From Pyrenophora tritici-repentis (Eukaryota > Ascomycota > Dothideomycetes > Pleosporales > Pleosporaceae), in contig NC_089390.1 in assembly GCF_003171515.1 (NCBI RefSeq), positions 3,596,001 through 3,660,000 on the forward strand: a stretch of DNA of 64,000 nucleotides, read 5' to 3'. The notes under the pieces are model-generated. The model did not search any database and was not told the origin of the DNA. It was given only the letters and a program-made list of their open reading frames with translations. Position 1 is the first letter of the stretch. Every line of letters starts with the position of its first letter. Below, piece after piece: positions 25,012 through 34,178 of the stretch. The position numbers and the translations under genes were made by a program.

Positions 25012-25197
25012 TGGTTCCACCAAGCGCTCAAACCCGCCCAATACTCTTGCAACATATACAAAGCGCTCCACCAGGCGATAGCCGCCTGGTGTTCCATCAA
25101 GTGAATCCCGCTTGATGCTCACACTATGTATATTGTTGCAACATCTGCCTAGTGCTCCAGCAAGCGGAGATGCCCGCTTGATGCCTTTACTAGGCAG
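25012..25197. repeat. Cluster of nested short hairpins
   Basis: Five inverted repeats are packed into about 190 bp. TGGTGG/CCACCA lies at 25012-25025. CACCAGGCG/CGCCTGGTG is at 25069-25077 and 25083-25091. ATCAAG/CTTGAT is at 25096-25101 and 25111-25116. CAAGCGG/CCGCTTG is at 25161-25167 and 25174-25180, enclosed by CTGCCTAGT/ACTAGGCAG at 25145-25153 and 25189-25197. The second and third are themselves enclosed by near-perfect arms, TTGCAACATATAC at 25048-25060 and its reverse complement with one extra T at 25129-25142. The motif GCTC(C/A) recurs before stems. It may be a foldback element or a structured RNA; the identity is unknown. Confidence 0.65.
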
Positions 25198-25266
25198 TTG
25201 AGTCACAACTAGACACCGAAAGTAACACCCCGGATGATCTCGAGGCTCCCATCAAGGATTGGAACC

Positions 25267-26587
25267 TTACTCCTGAATGAAGCGATCCATGTCCGCATCC
25301 TCGATTCTGTAGCGGGCATCATCCTCAGCCTTGCCTTTAGCATCATCCTCAGCACGAGCAGGCCTCAACCCGAATGTGGAACCACCACGACCGCGACCAC
25401 GGCTAGGGGTTCCCATCGATTGCGGATTTGCTGCGTCGATGCGATCCCTTGAAGTCTTTTGGATGCGAAAGTTTGGGGTGCCTCGGGTCGACTGGCGACC
25501 ACGGGTATAGCCTCTACCACGACCTCGGCCGGCACGCTGGTCAACGCTGGGGCATTGCGCTTGTCTATGGCCACGGCCACCACAGCAGAAGCACACATGT
25601 TCGCTGTGAGCCCCTCGTCCCCATATTTCAGCTGCAGGGTAATGAACACTGGCGGCCTCGTCATGTGGCGGTTTCATCGATTCCAAGTCGGAAGTTGTCG
25701 ATGGCGGAGGCAGAGGTGCATCGACAAGCGGTGGCAGACGATAGCCGCTACATTAAGGCTTCGAGGGATGTGCCCATACCCTCGCGTACTTTTCCAGCCA
25801 TGATATCCCCTTGGGGCCCTGCAAAGCAATAGGCCATATCTCCTCGATTTCCAACTTGGCATGACGATACCGGCACCCGGCACCAAACGGGCAGGCTTCG
25901 AATGTGCAGAGCGTAACGAAGCAGAGGTAGTAATCTTTGTCCTTGGCAGGCACATTCAGGTATTGCGAAGACGGGTTCACGAGCCCGGTGTCGTGTTTGT
26001 ATGCGAGGTTGTCGCGATGCCAGGCACGGCTAAAGTCCTGGGCCGTTGGTGGCCATTGCTTTGCACTGGGAGGAAGCGCAGCTGCCAGACCGAATCTGGC
26101 GGCTCGGATGACATTGTTGACGATCACATCGTGGCCGGTCTGGGTGACGTTCAGCTCGTGAACGGGAAGCCCCGTGAGCTTGCCGACATTTGTTGTCCGG
26201 TTGATATTTTCGGCAACGTGCCCTTGGGTAGCAGCGGACGCCTTCACAACAGGCGAGACTGCGGGTTGCTTCAGGCTGGACTGCACCGGCATTGTCTCTA
26301 GGCTTGGTATTTGTACTTGCTTTCGCACTAGCATTTGCGTTTGCATTTGCTCTGGCGCCGCGGCTGGCGTAGTTGGCAATTATATTCCTTCTGAGATTGA
26401 CGAATTCCCAGAATTCGGCAGCTTCGTGGGCACGCTCGCCACCCTCATCATAAAGGTGTTTGAAGGTAAACGCCTTTGCCACTATCTTTTTGGCTATCTC
26501 GTATCTTGCCTTGGCCTACAGAGCTGTATTTCATTAGCGTGTTTTCGCAACATCTTTCGGACTTCATATACTATTGACTTCCTCCAT
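25267..26587 (-). CDS. CCCH and CCHC zinc-finger protein (intron model tentative)
   Basis: Proposed exons on the minus strand are 26587-26572, 26493-26317, 26258-25790 and 25747-25267, giving 380 aa with consistent phases. The protein has an N-terminal charged helical part (KHLYDEGGERAHEAAEFWEF), a low-complexity Ala/Asn stretch, a CCCH-type finger (TFEACPFGAGCRYRH, preceded by a Cys nine residues upstream), a Pro-rich linker, a CCHC knuckle (CFCCGGRGHRQAQC) and an Arg/Gly-rich tail. Such finger combinations bind single-stranded RNA, so an RNA-binding role is likely; no specific family is recognised. The last intron is only 42 nt and removes an in-frame TAA at 25753-25755; without it the gene would be broken there. 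The tiny first exon is the weakest part of the model. Confidence 0.55.
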
Positions 26588-26835
26588 ATTTGCGCGCTGT
26601 GACTTTGATGCTTCAGTCAGATGTTGGTGGGGAGAAGAGGGAGGAGATGGACAACATACGGTCGTCAAGTGAGAGCCAGAAAAGTGGAGCTAGCTTAGCG
26701 TGCACAGCAAGAGAGACGACTCACCTTCACATCGTTTACCGAAAATCTACTGAAACATTGGACAGCTCCTTACACAGCTTGTTCTCTTTGTCTAAAAGCG
26801 GATATAACTTTCAAGCTCTATGTCATCAGACGCGC

Positions 26836-27625
26836 ATGGCACAGTGGAAAATCACACACGTTGTGCCTGTACCAACTCATTTCGTATGTGAGCAGAAGTT
26901 TGCTGATCTGACAGATGATATTTGCCCTGTGCTTTCGTGGATAGACGACATGAATTTGAAAGACTCCGTCAGTGAAGCCTTCCCAAAATGGATATATCCG
27001 TGCTTCGATTTTCGTTAGAATGGAGCGAGAGCGTAGGTTGTTCTCGCAGATCAGGAAGCCCTACTATTGAAGAAGAATTCTAGACTTTGTTTGAAAGTAA
27101 CGGCCAATATAAGAAAAAATCTTACCATTTATCTTAAATTGGAAACCGTGCAGTTATCTAAATGTACCGCGTGCTGAAGGAAACAACCTCACATGACTCC
27201 AAAGTGTGTATTCTGCCACGAGCCCTAGTTTTAGAAGTCTTACATACCATTCACAATATTCATTTTCCACCAGATAACCCCAGTCACAAACTCTTCTTTC
27301 CACACTTGTTCACAAGCATGACTTCGATGCAGAATTGCTACAGTATGAGCTGGCACGCTACCAGCGAGAGAATGTTCCTCCAATGGGCTACTACTCCTAC
27401 TTTGGCATCCACCTCGCCGACATCTATGAGAACTGCAGAATTTCACTCCTCACCATGATTGGGGGGAGTTCGTTCCAGAAACACATTGCGCAAAGGTACA
27501 TGCTCATGGTGAATATGATTGGTGTTTCTATCGCTGTATTCATCGAGATCCTTGATCTCGGTATCTCGGGCTTCCAGGCCTACACATTGTGCCAACAGTG
27601 GAAGCATCCCGTGAATGATGCATGA
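26836..27625 (+). pseudogene. Decayed lineage-specific gene with a C-terminal membrane segment
   Basis: Coding-like pieces lie in order on the plus strand but in different frames. They are a segment with PVLSWIDDMNLKDSVSEAF ending at 27018, a piece with MERERRLFSQIRKPYY just after it, a piece around 27240-27310 with HFPPDNPSHKLFFPHLF, and finally DFDAELLQYELARYQRENV running to a stop at 27625. The last piece ends in a hydrophobic segment (MVNMIGVSIAVFIEILDL) followed by QQWKHP. The frame changes near 27020 and 27310, and stops lie between them; no intron signals that I can see would repair this. I infer a frameshifted gene relic. The C-terminal pattern resembles fungal hypothetical proteins with one terminal membrane helix. 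Confidence 0.4.
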
Positions 27626-30392
27626 TCAGCCCATGTTCATGGCTCCCGGGAAGATGGGCTTGGAACGAGGGTGGAAGTGAAGCAGATGTGCTCAAGCGAG
27701 ATGCGTCACAATGAGTCAGGGGTGGAAGAATTGAGGCAAGGACGTGCAAGCGAGGATGTGTTGTGATAAAACGATGATGGAAAGTGTGAGGCAAGTAGGC
27801 AAGAACAACCTTCCAAGCGAGATCCCTGCCCTACTCACGTGATGATGTGCTACGCGACGGAACCACCAAATCTCCTGAAACAACTTCAGCATTATTCTAG
27901 ATCCCGAATTCTCCGTCCCGTCTGCCTGCACCTGCATCCCTTCCATCCGACCGGGCAAAACAAAGCACTCAATTCTGACTTGCCGTCCTATGTAAGCGCC
28001 ACATCACGTTTTGACCTCCCTCCCCCTGTCCAGTCCGCAACTGCGACATGTCGCTCGCATCAACAACCCCAAATACGAGCAATCTAGATCCTGGAGCAGA
28101 CGCAATACGAGGCCCCCCTTCCAACCCCAGCACCGCTTCACGGTGTTCCAAAATTTCGGGCTTCCGGACTTTTCGCTTATGCAAGCCCAGGCCAGGTGGT
28201 GTCTCGTATCTCATGATATGAAAGTCCGCGGAAGGACGAAGAGGAGGGTACGTGCCATATGCAACGAAATGCGACATGCATGCGCCTCAAGTTGCGAATG
28301 CGCTAGTCATGCTAGAAATTCAGCTTCTCTTACTGTATGCAGTACTAGTTTGTGACGGAGAATTAACGCGTTCGGACAGATCGACAAGCAGAAGACGGGA
28401 AGATTCGATCCACCTATTGCATCGATTTCTTTGATCTTTGTTTTTTATGTGTCGGTAAAGATTTACCTAAGTGAGGATGGAGCGGATGATTCTTTTAACG
28501 ATTAGCCACCAACGATGGGATTTAAAGATAGCCATCAGATCAGCAGAGAACTAAGGATCGTGGTAGATTCATGTACATGGATCTTTTCCCTCCATCACAC
28601 TTACGATATAGCACGGTTATAGGCACTCCACGTATGACTCTATCACCGTCATAAATCACAAACAAACCATACCGTCGTCCTCGGAGTCCTCGGAGCCCCC
28701 AACCCATATCGCCAGCCTCCACTTCCACTGCCTCCTGTACACGCATTGCAAAATGTCTCTTCGGCAGTCAACAACCCGCGCTAACAGCCCCAATGCTAAC
28801 AAAACTTCCTTCTGTTGACCGGTGAGAGAAAAGTTTTTCTCAGAACCTCCTGCATACCATTAACCCTCCATCCACCCATCTGCACCCCATCTCCCCATCC
28901 CGCTTCCCCGCCTTCAACCCCTTACCCACAGATGCCCCCCATATGCTCACCATCGAAACTCGGCTCAAACCCCGTCCGGTGAGAAGAACATTGAAAAAAG
29001 CATACGCAAACATACTGAGAAACCTGCTTTTGCACCCGCATTGCGCTAACCCGTTACAAACCCCCCATGCATACAGCACATGCATGTAAGCCCCCTCATG
29101 TATTCATCTCCCTCACACACGCATTCCATTTGAAACAACAAGATTATGATTCCCCACAGGCATGCCTTAATGACGAACAAATGGCATGCAGCAACAGCAC
29201 GGGTTCGTCTTGCAGGGCGCTAAGACCGTCGCGTAGAATTTTCTCACTGCTGGGGGGGCTTGAGCTGGCGTCGATTGGATTGCGTTGACATGGGTTCGTT
29301 CGTTTCCTGCCGCTTCCTGTGCGTCACTGTTCTCTCACACTTGGACGTTTGTTATCCCTTCCAACATACGAAATGAAGAGTGCCACCTAACTCTCGAGCT
29401 CCAGTCCGGCTCCTCTAATGCTTTAGCTTTGGTATACTGGGTTCAGCATCCAACAAGAAACAGAAAACACACAGTGGAACCCCGCTACACTGTACCGTGT
29501 TGTTACAACCAAGCAAGCGAGTATCTTAAACCCCATGCAGGAACACCGCCCGTCACTTCCTCCTCTTGTTTGCCCCTCGCCTCTAGCCGCGCATCACATA
29601 TAAACAATAGAAACCTTCTTGTTCCTTTCCCCAAGACAAGCATTACCCCCATCCAAAGCACAACAAAAATAAACAAAAGAAAACACCTTCCTAAATAACT
29701 AGTTCATACACGTAAATGTATAACAGACCTTATAACCTTGGTTCGAACTTGTCCTTACCAACAACACCCTCGCGAATCGGCCAATTCACCACGCATTTGC
29801 GCAACTAGTGCGGCAACGAACAGTGATATGGGCGGTGTGTGGGTCAAATAAATGATGCAATATTCCATTGAAGAAAAGTCCCTGTCCCGATGCCGTATTT
29901 TGCCTTACCCATACCCCATAGTTCCCTATACCATAATCAATACCGACACCCCCACTAAGATAACCATACCTTCCAGATACGTATGCGTATGTCTGTGTGT
30001 TCGTGCCGTGTTGTAGACAAGGATCATTGTCAGTTAGTCAAGCCGGCGGATTTACAATCGACATGGAAGATTTGCGGCGTAGAGGCATGCATGGGCTTTT
30101 CTCGCTTGTCTTGTCTTGGCCTCGGTTGCGGCATGCATTGCATGCTTATATGTGCGCGGAATATAGGTATTACGACAAACGAAAGACGACGACGGTGGCG
30201 CGGGCTGTTTCTCATGAGGCGGGGTGAAGCGAGAAGGAAGGGGTGGTGGAATGTCATTGTTCGGGGGAAAAGCGTGTGTTGGGTTGGGCTAGGCTGGGCT
30301 TGCCGGCTTTGCTAGCATCCCCCCCTCCCTCGAGTCATTCGTTTCTAGTTTCTCAAGGGTTACGAGGCATAGCGAAAATCATGCGAGGAATT
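27626..30392. other. Gene-poor region upstream of the retrotransposon
   Basis: No gene can be supported in this 2.8-kb tract. Open frames are short and compositionally unlike the real exons here. An A/C-rich stretch near 29590-29700 resembles a fungal leader but is not followed by a coding frame. Confidence 0.4.
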
Positions 30393-30397
30393 CATAG
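30393..30397. repeat. Target-site duplication, left copy (CATAG)
   Basis: CATAG lies immediately before the TG of the 5' LTR and is repeated directly after the CA of the 3' LTR at 36309-36313. Five-bp duplications are typical of LTR retrotransposon integration. Confidence 0.93.
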
Positions 30398-30600
30398 TGT
30401 CGGAACATGCGCGTACAGCCAGCCCGGCGAGTTTTTCCGGGCCGGAAGCTTGGACCACTAGTTAGACCAAGCTTCCCGCTTAGCTCGCAACCGTACATAT
30501 GGAGATCTCTCCATCCAGCTCTTGCTCACTACTAATCAAATACTATACACTTTGTTCGTTGCAACGACTGCTAGTATTCGACACCTTTGCCGTGTCAACA
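30398..30600 (+). repeat. 5' LTR (203 bp) with three internal hairpins
   Basis: The sequence begins TGTCGGAACATG and ends GTGTCAACA. Three inverted repeats follow one another: GCCCGG/CCGGGC (30422-30427, 30437-30442), GGAAGCTTGG/CCAAGCTTCC (30444-30453, 30467-30476) and ATGGAGA/TCTCCAT (30499-30505, 30508-30514). The promoter and start site of the element should lie here, though I see no strong TATA box beyond the AT-rich stretch near 30540. Confidence 0.95.
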
Positions 30601-30938
30601 CTGATCAGTGGTTGATATGACCACAGATCGGCAAGACATCTGTGTACAGAGGGCCCATCAGCATTGCGTCTGTGTAGCCTAGGTAAAGAAGCGACTCTTA
30701 GTACGACCTTGTATCGTATTAAGCAGTGCGAAGAACAGATCCGCCCACGAGCGTTCGTTTCGGCTGACGGAGTCTGAAAGAGATCCAGAACTAGGGATCT
30801 GCGTCAACTACGCACCAAAACCCGACAAAATCACCGGCGAGCAACCCCGCCACAGTCAACCCCGCGACGAGCGACCTACGGGCAATCTACAAGCGACCCA
30901 CAGGCAACCCCGCGACTCACAAGCAACCCACCGGAATC
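30601..30938 (+). promoter_or_regulatory. Retrotransposon leader, primer-binding region
   Basis: This 338-bp untranslated leader lies between the LTR and the first ORF. The primer-binding site should start within a few bases of 30601 (CTGATCAGTGGTTGATATG), but I cannot assign the priming tRNA. The 3' half has short imperfect repeats of CAACCCCGCGAC and GCAACC (about 30840-30930). Confidence 0.5.
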
Positions 30939-33900
30939 ATGCCTACAAGCATTACTACCCGGCAATGGTACCCAAAGGTGTACGCGGACGAGTACACCAA
31001 TACCCAACTCGACATTGCAACCGATGCTATTATCCCTGGTCAGATAAGCACTATTGCTATCGACTGGATGATACAGGCCGAAGAGAACGGAGACTTTGAC
31101 ATCATGCTTATTCAAGACTTCCAAGAGACATTTGCAGGATGGTCTCTCAATCATTTCAATGCAATGGACATGCGAGTCCGTACAGCAGTCAAGAACATAC
31201 TCCGCGACCGAGGTGTCTACATCGAGAAGAACAGCCGCAACACCATCGCACAACAGCTAGTCAATCTCCTTAGCCTTACACGCTCTCCCGACTGGCCCAT
31301 TGACGAGCTCAACGTTATGCGACTCAACCCAGACTTCAAATGCCGACAGATAGCAGAAGAGGCACAACACGCTAGAACAACTCAACAAAGCAGCAACCCG
31401 CCAACTCAAAGCGCCAGTATAAACTATGCGCCATCTCCTGCTCAGGCAAACGTAACAGCCCTCACCAACCTCGCAAAGGTATACAGTGAGGAGGAGAAGT
31501 TCAGTGGCGACAAGTATGACGTCCTCGACAACAAGATAGTCATCTTTAAAGACCATTGCGAAAAGGTTGGCATTACGACACCAGCACAGTACAAACTTGC
31601 AGTCTCTACTATGCTTAGAGGCAAGGCCTCAGCATACTACTACAACTACATTGCTCCACTCAACCTAGACTACGACAGCATTATCAAGAAACTAGGGGAG
31701 TACTTTCACACGAGCGAGAACTACCAAATGTTCTTAAGTGAGTGGCGCACCATTATGCTGAAAGACGTCATCGCCAACAACCCCGACAAGACACTCACCC
31801 AGTGTCTCGACATAGTCATCGACAAGCTCCAGCTGCTGCACCAGGCAATGACTCAACAGAATGGACCAAGCGAGCTCGCTCTTACAAGCCAACTTATTGC
31901 TGCCTGTCAAGGCGTCGAAGCATGTAGCGCAGTCCTTATCCGCCCAGCTTCAACCTTTGAAGCCGTTGCCTCAGAACTCCGCAACGCTGTCGGCAACTGG
32001 ACGCGCTGCCATCCGCGCTCACAGTTCAACTGCGAGGAGTCCGATCCGAGCGAAGACGCGTTCTACACAAACCGCCGATACAACCGCAACGATAGCGGAC
32101 AACGCGACAAACCGCGCAACTATAGCGCACAAGGCCAAGGCGAAGGATCCCGCAACTACAACCGCGGAGGATCCCGCTTCCAACGCAGCTTACCCCGATC
32201 GCAGTACAACGATGATACACAGCGCCGCAATAACAGGAAGTGCTACGTCTGTAGCAAGCCAGGCTGCTGGTCAACTCGTCACTCTAGAGAAGAGCGAAAG
32301 GAAGCGCAACAACGTTTCCGGACGTACGTGCAGACCCGCAACGTCGATATAGACTACGAAGCTTTCCTTGCCCAGTTTGAGGGCATTGACCTTAATGACG
32401 ACGACGATAACGGCGGCACGGACGAAGAACTCGACGCGTTCTTCAACAACGACCAGTTTGATACAAAGCACCAGTTTCTCACTGCTACCTGCGGTGCAGT
32501 TGATGGAGGAACAATGGTACGCAACCTCAACAACGCCGCCGCTCTACACGCGATCACGAAGATCGACCCATACGCCGGCAACGACATTGCCAAAGAGGCA
32601 AGCCACCTCTTCACACTCGATCACCGGTACGGGCGCGAGCAGTTCCAAGGCATCATGCCAGACACCGGCGCGGCCGGAGTGTCTACAGCAGGCAAGCAAC
32701 AGGTTACAGCGTTACACCGCATCCAACCGTTATGGATTGACAAGTCAACTGCTGGCCGACACCGGATCCGATTTGGGGATAACCCGGAGTGTGTTTCTAT
32801 CGGCGACGTCAACGTCCAGACACCCGTTGGAGTGATTAGGTTCGCTGTAATGCCTACTAACACACCGTTCTTACTCTGTCTTGATGACATGGACCGCCAT
32901 GGCATCTACTTCAACAACGTCGACAATACGCTAGTTCATCAGTCCAAGGAGTACCCAATTGTCCGCAAGTGGGGGCATCCATGGCTTCTTCTCAACAAGC
33001 AGGAGACTGCCACCCACTATCTCACCGAAGGAGAACTCCAGCAACTCCACCGACGTTTTGGGCATCCAGCCGCCGCACGCCTCTACAAAGTCCTAGTAAA
33101 GGCAGGCCACGACGACATTGACAAGACGCTAATTGATGAGATTAACAAGTTCTGTCATCAGTGCCAGATAACTGCTAAAGCACCAGGCCGATTCCGCTTT
33201 ACTCTACGCGATGACAACCTCGACTTCAACTCCCGCGTCATCGTCGACATTATGTACATTGACAGTAAACCAGTCCTCCACGCCGTTGACGAAGCAACTG
33301 CTTTTCAAGCCGCCCGCTTTCTTATAGACATAAAAGCAAGCACAACATGGGACACGCTGCGCGCTATGTGGATTGACATGTACGTTGGACCGCCCGACAC
33401 TATCGCGACCGACGCTGGCACAAACTTTGCGAGCAAAGAGTTTGTTGATAATGCCAACGCGATGATGATAGAAGTCCACGAAGTACCAGTTGAGGCCCAT
33501 CACTCGATTGGCAAAATTGAACGCTACCATGCTGCCATCCGACGAGCGTTCGAAGTCATCTCCGCCGACATCGGTGCATCTACGACGACGAAGGATGACA
33601 TCCTCCAGATGGCTGTCAAGGCTGTCAACGACACCGCCGGACCTGAAGGACTTGTACCAACGCTGCTGGTATTCGGCACCTATCCACGTCTCTCCAAGAC
33701 ATCACCGCCATCTCCCTCAATCACCGCGCGCGCAACGGCAATACGCAAAGCGATGGCAGAAGTCCGGAAGATTAAGGCAAAGCGACAAGTCAATGAAGCT
33801 TTAGGTACCCGTAACGGGCCAAACAACATCGTCACGCAAGTACTAGAACTACCGCTGCAGAGCAACGTCAAGGTGTGGCGTGAAGGCCTCGGATGGACTG

Positions 33901-34178
33901 GCCCGCACACTCTCCTCGCCCTGAACGACGATCAGACTGCTGCTATCGTCGACGCTCATGGGAAACAAGCAAGTTTCCGCATCACCTCTGTCCAGCCGTA
34001 TCATCAAGACAACACTACAAATCTCCCGCGACCTGACGAGGAACAGCACGGCGATGAGGAACAGCACAGCGAGCATCAGCGCGACAATGACGACTTTATT
34101 CCCCCAGAAGAGCCACCGCAACGCCGAGGACGCGGCCGTCCCAAAGGCTCCAAGAACAAGCCGAAGACACGCTGCTAA
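30939..34178 (+). CDS. Copia Gag-protease-integrase polyprotein
   Basis: A single 1079-aa frame. The Gag part carries a zinc knuckle CYVCSKPGCWSTRH near residue 435, spaced C-x2-C-x4-C-x4-H instead of the usual CCHC. The aspartic protease active site is DTGAAGVSTAG, near residue 575. The integrase has its HHCC zinc domain (LHRRFGHPAAARL, then FCHQC) and a DDE core (Asp in VDIMYID, Asp in TDAGTNF, Glu in GKIERYH). The end is basic and AT-hook-like (RGRGRPKGSKNKP) before TAA at 34176-34178. The protein would package element RNA, process the polyprotein and integrate the cDNA. The reverse transcriptase is not in this frame; it follows in the +1 frame. Confidence 0.93.
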   Translation: MPTSITTRQWYPKVYADEYTNTQLDIATDAIIPGQISTIAIDWMIQAEENGDFDIMLIQDFQETFAGWSLNHFNAMDMRVRTAVKNILRDRGVYIEKNSRNTIAQQLVNLLSLTRSPDWPIDELNVMRLNPDFKCRQIAEEAQHARTTQQSSNPPTQSASINYAPSPAQANVTALTNLAKVYSEEEKFSGDKYDVLDNKIVIFKDHCEKVGITTPAQYKLAVSTMLRGKASAYYYNYIAPLNLDYDSIIKKLGEYFHTSENYQMFLSEWRTIMLKDVIANNPDKTLTQCLDIVIDKLQLLHQAMTQQNGPSELALTSQLIAACQGVEACSAVLIRPASTFEAVASELRNAVGNWTRCHPRSQFNCEESDPSEDAFYTNRRYNRNDSGQRDKPRNYSAQGQGEGSRNYNRGGSRFQRSLPRSQYNDDTQRRNNRKCYVCSKPGCWSTRHSREERKEAQQRFRTYVQTRNVDIDYEAFLAQFEGIDLNDDDDNGGTDEELDAFFNNDQFDTKHQFLTATCGAVDGGTMVRNLNNAAALHAITKIDPYAGNDIAKEASHLFTLDHRYGREQFQGIMPDTGAAGVSTAGKQQVTALHRIQPLWIDKSTAGRHRIRFGDNPECVSIGDVNVQTPVGVIRFAVMPTNTPFLLCLDDMDRHGIYFNNVDNTLVHQSKEYPIVRKWGHPWLLLNKQETATHYLTEGELQQLHRRFGHPAAARLYKVLVKAGHDDIDKTLIDEINKFCHQCQITAKAPGRFRFTLRDDNLDFNSRVIVDIMYIDSKPVLHAVDEATAFQAARFLIDIKASTTWDTLRAMWIDMYVGPPDTIATDAGTNFASKEFVDNANAMMIEVHEVPVEAHHSIGKIERYHAAIRRAFEVISADIGASTTTKDDILQMAVKAVNDTAGPEGLVPTLLVFGTYPRLSKTSPPSPSITARATAIRKAMAEVRKIKAKRQVNEALGTRNGPNNIVTQVLELPLQSNVKVWREGLGWTGPHTLLALNDDQTAAIVDAHGKQASFRITSVQPYHQDNTTNLPRPDEEQHGDEEQHSEHQRDNDDFIPPEEPPQRRGRGRPKGSKNKPKTRC

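Noticed and set aside
29285..29698. Plus-strand 137-codon frame as a gene
   Set aside because: No domain; composition matches an untranslated A/C-rich leader more than coding sequence.
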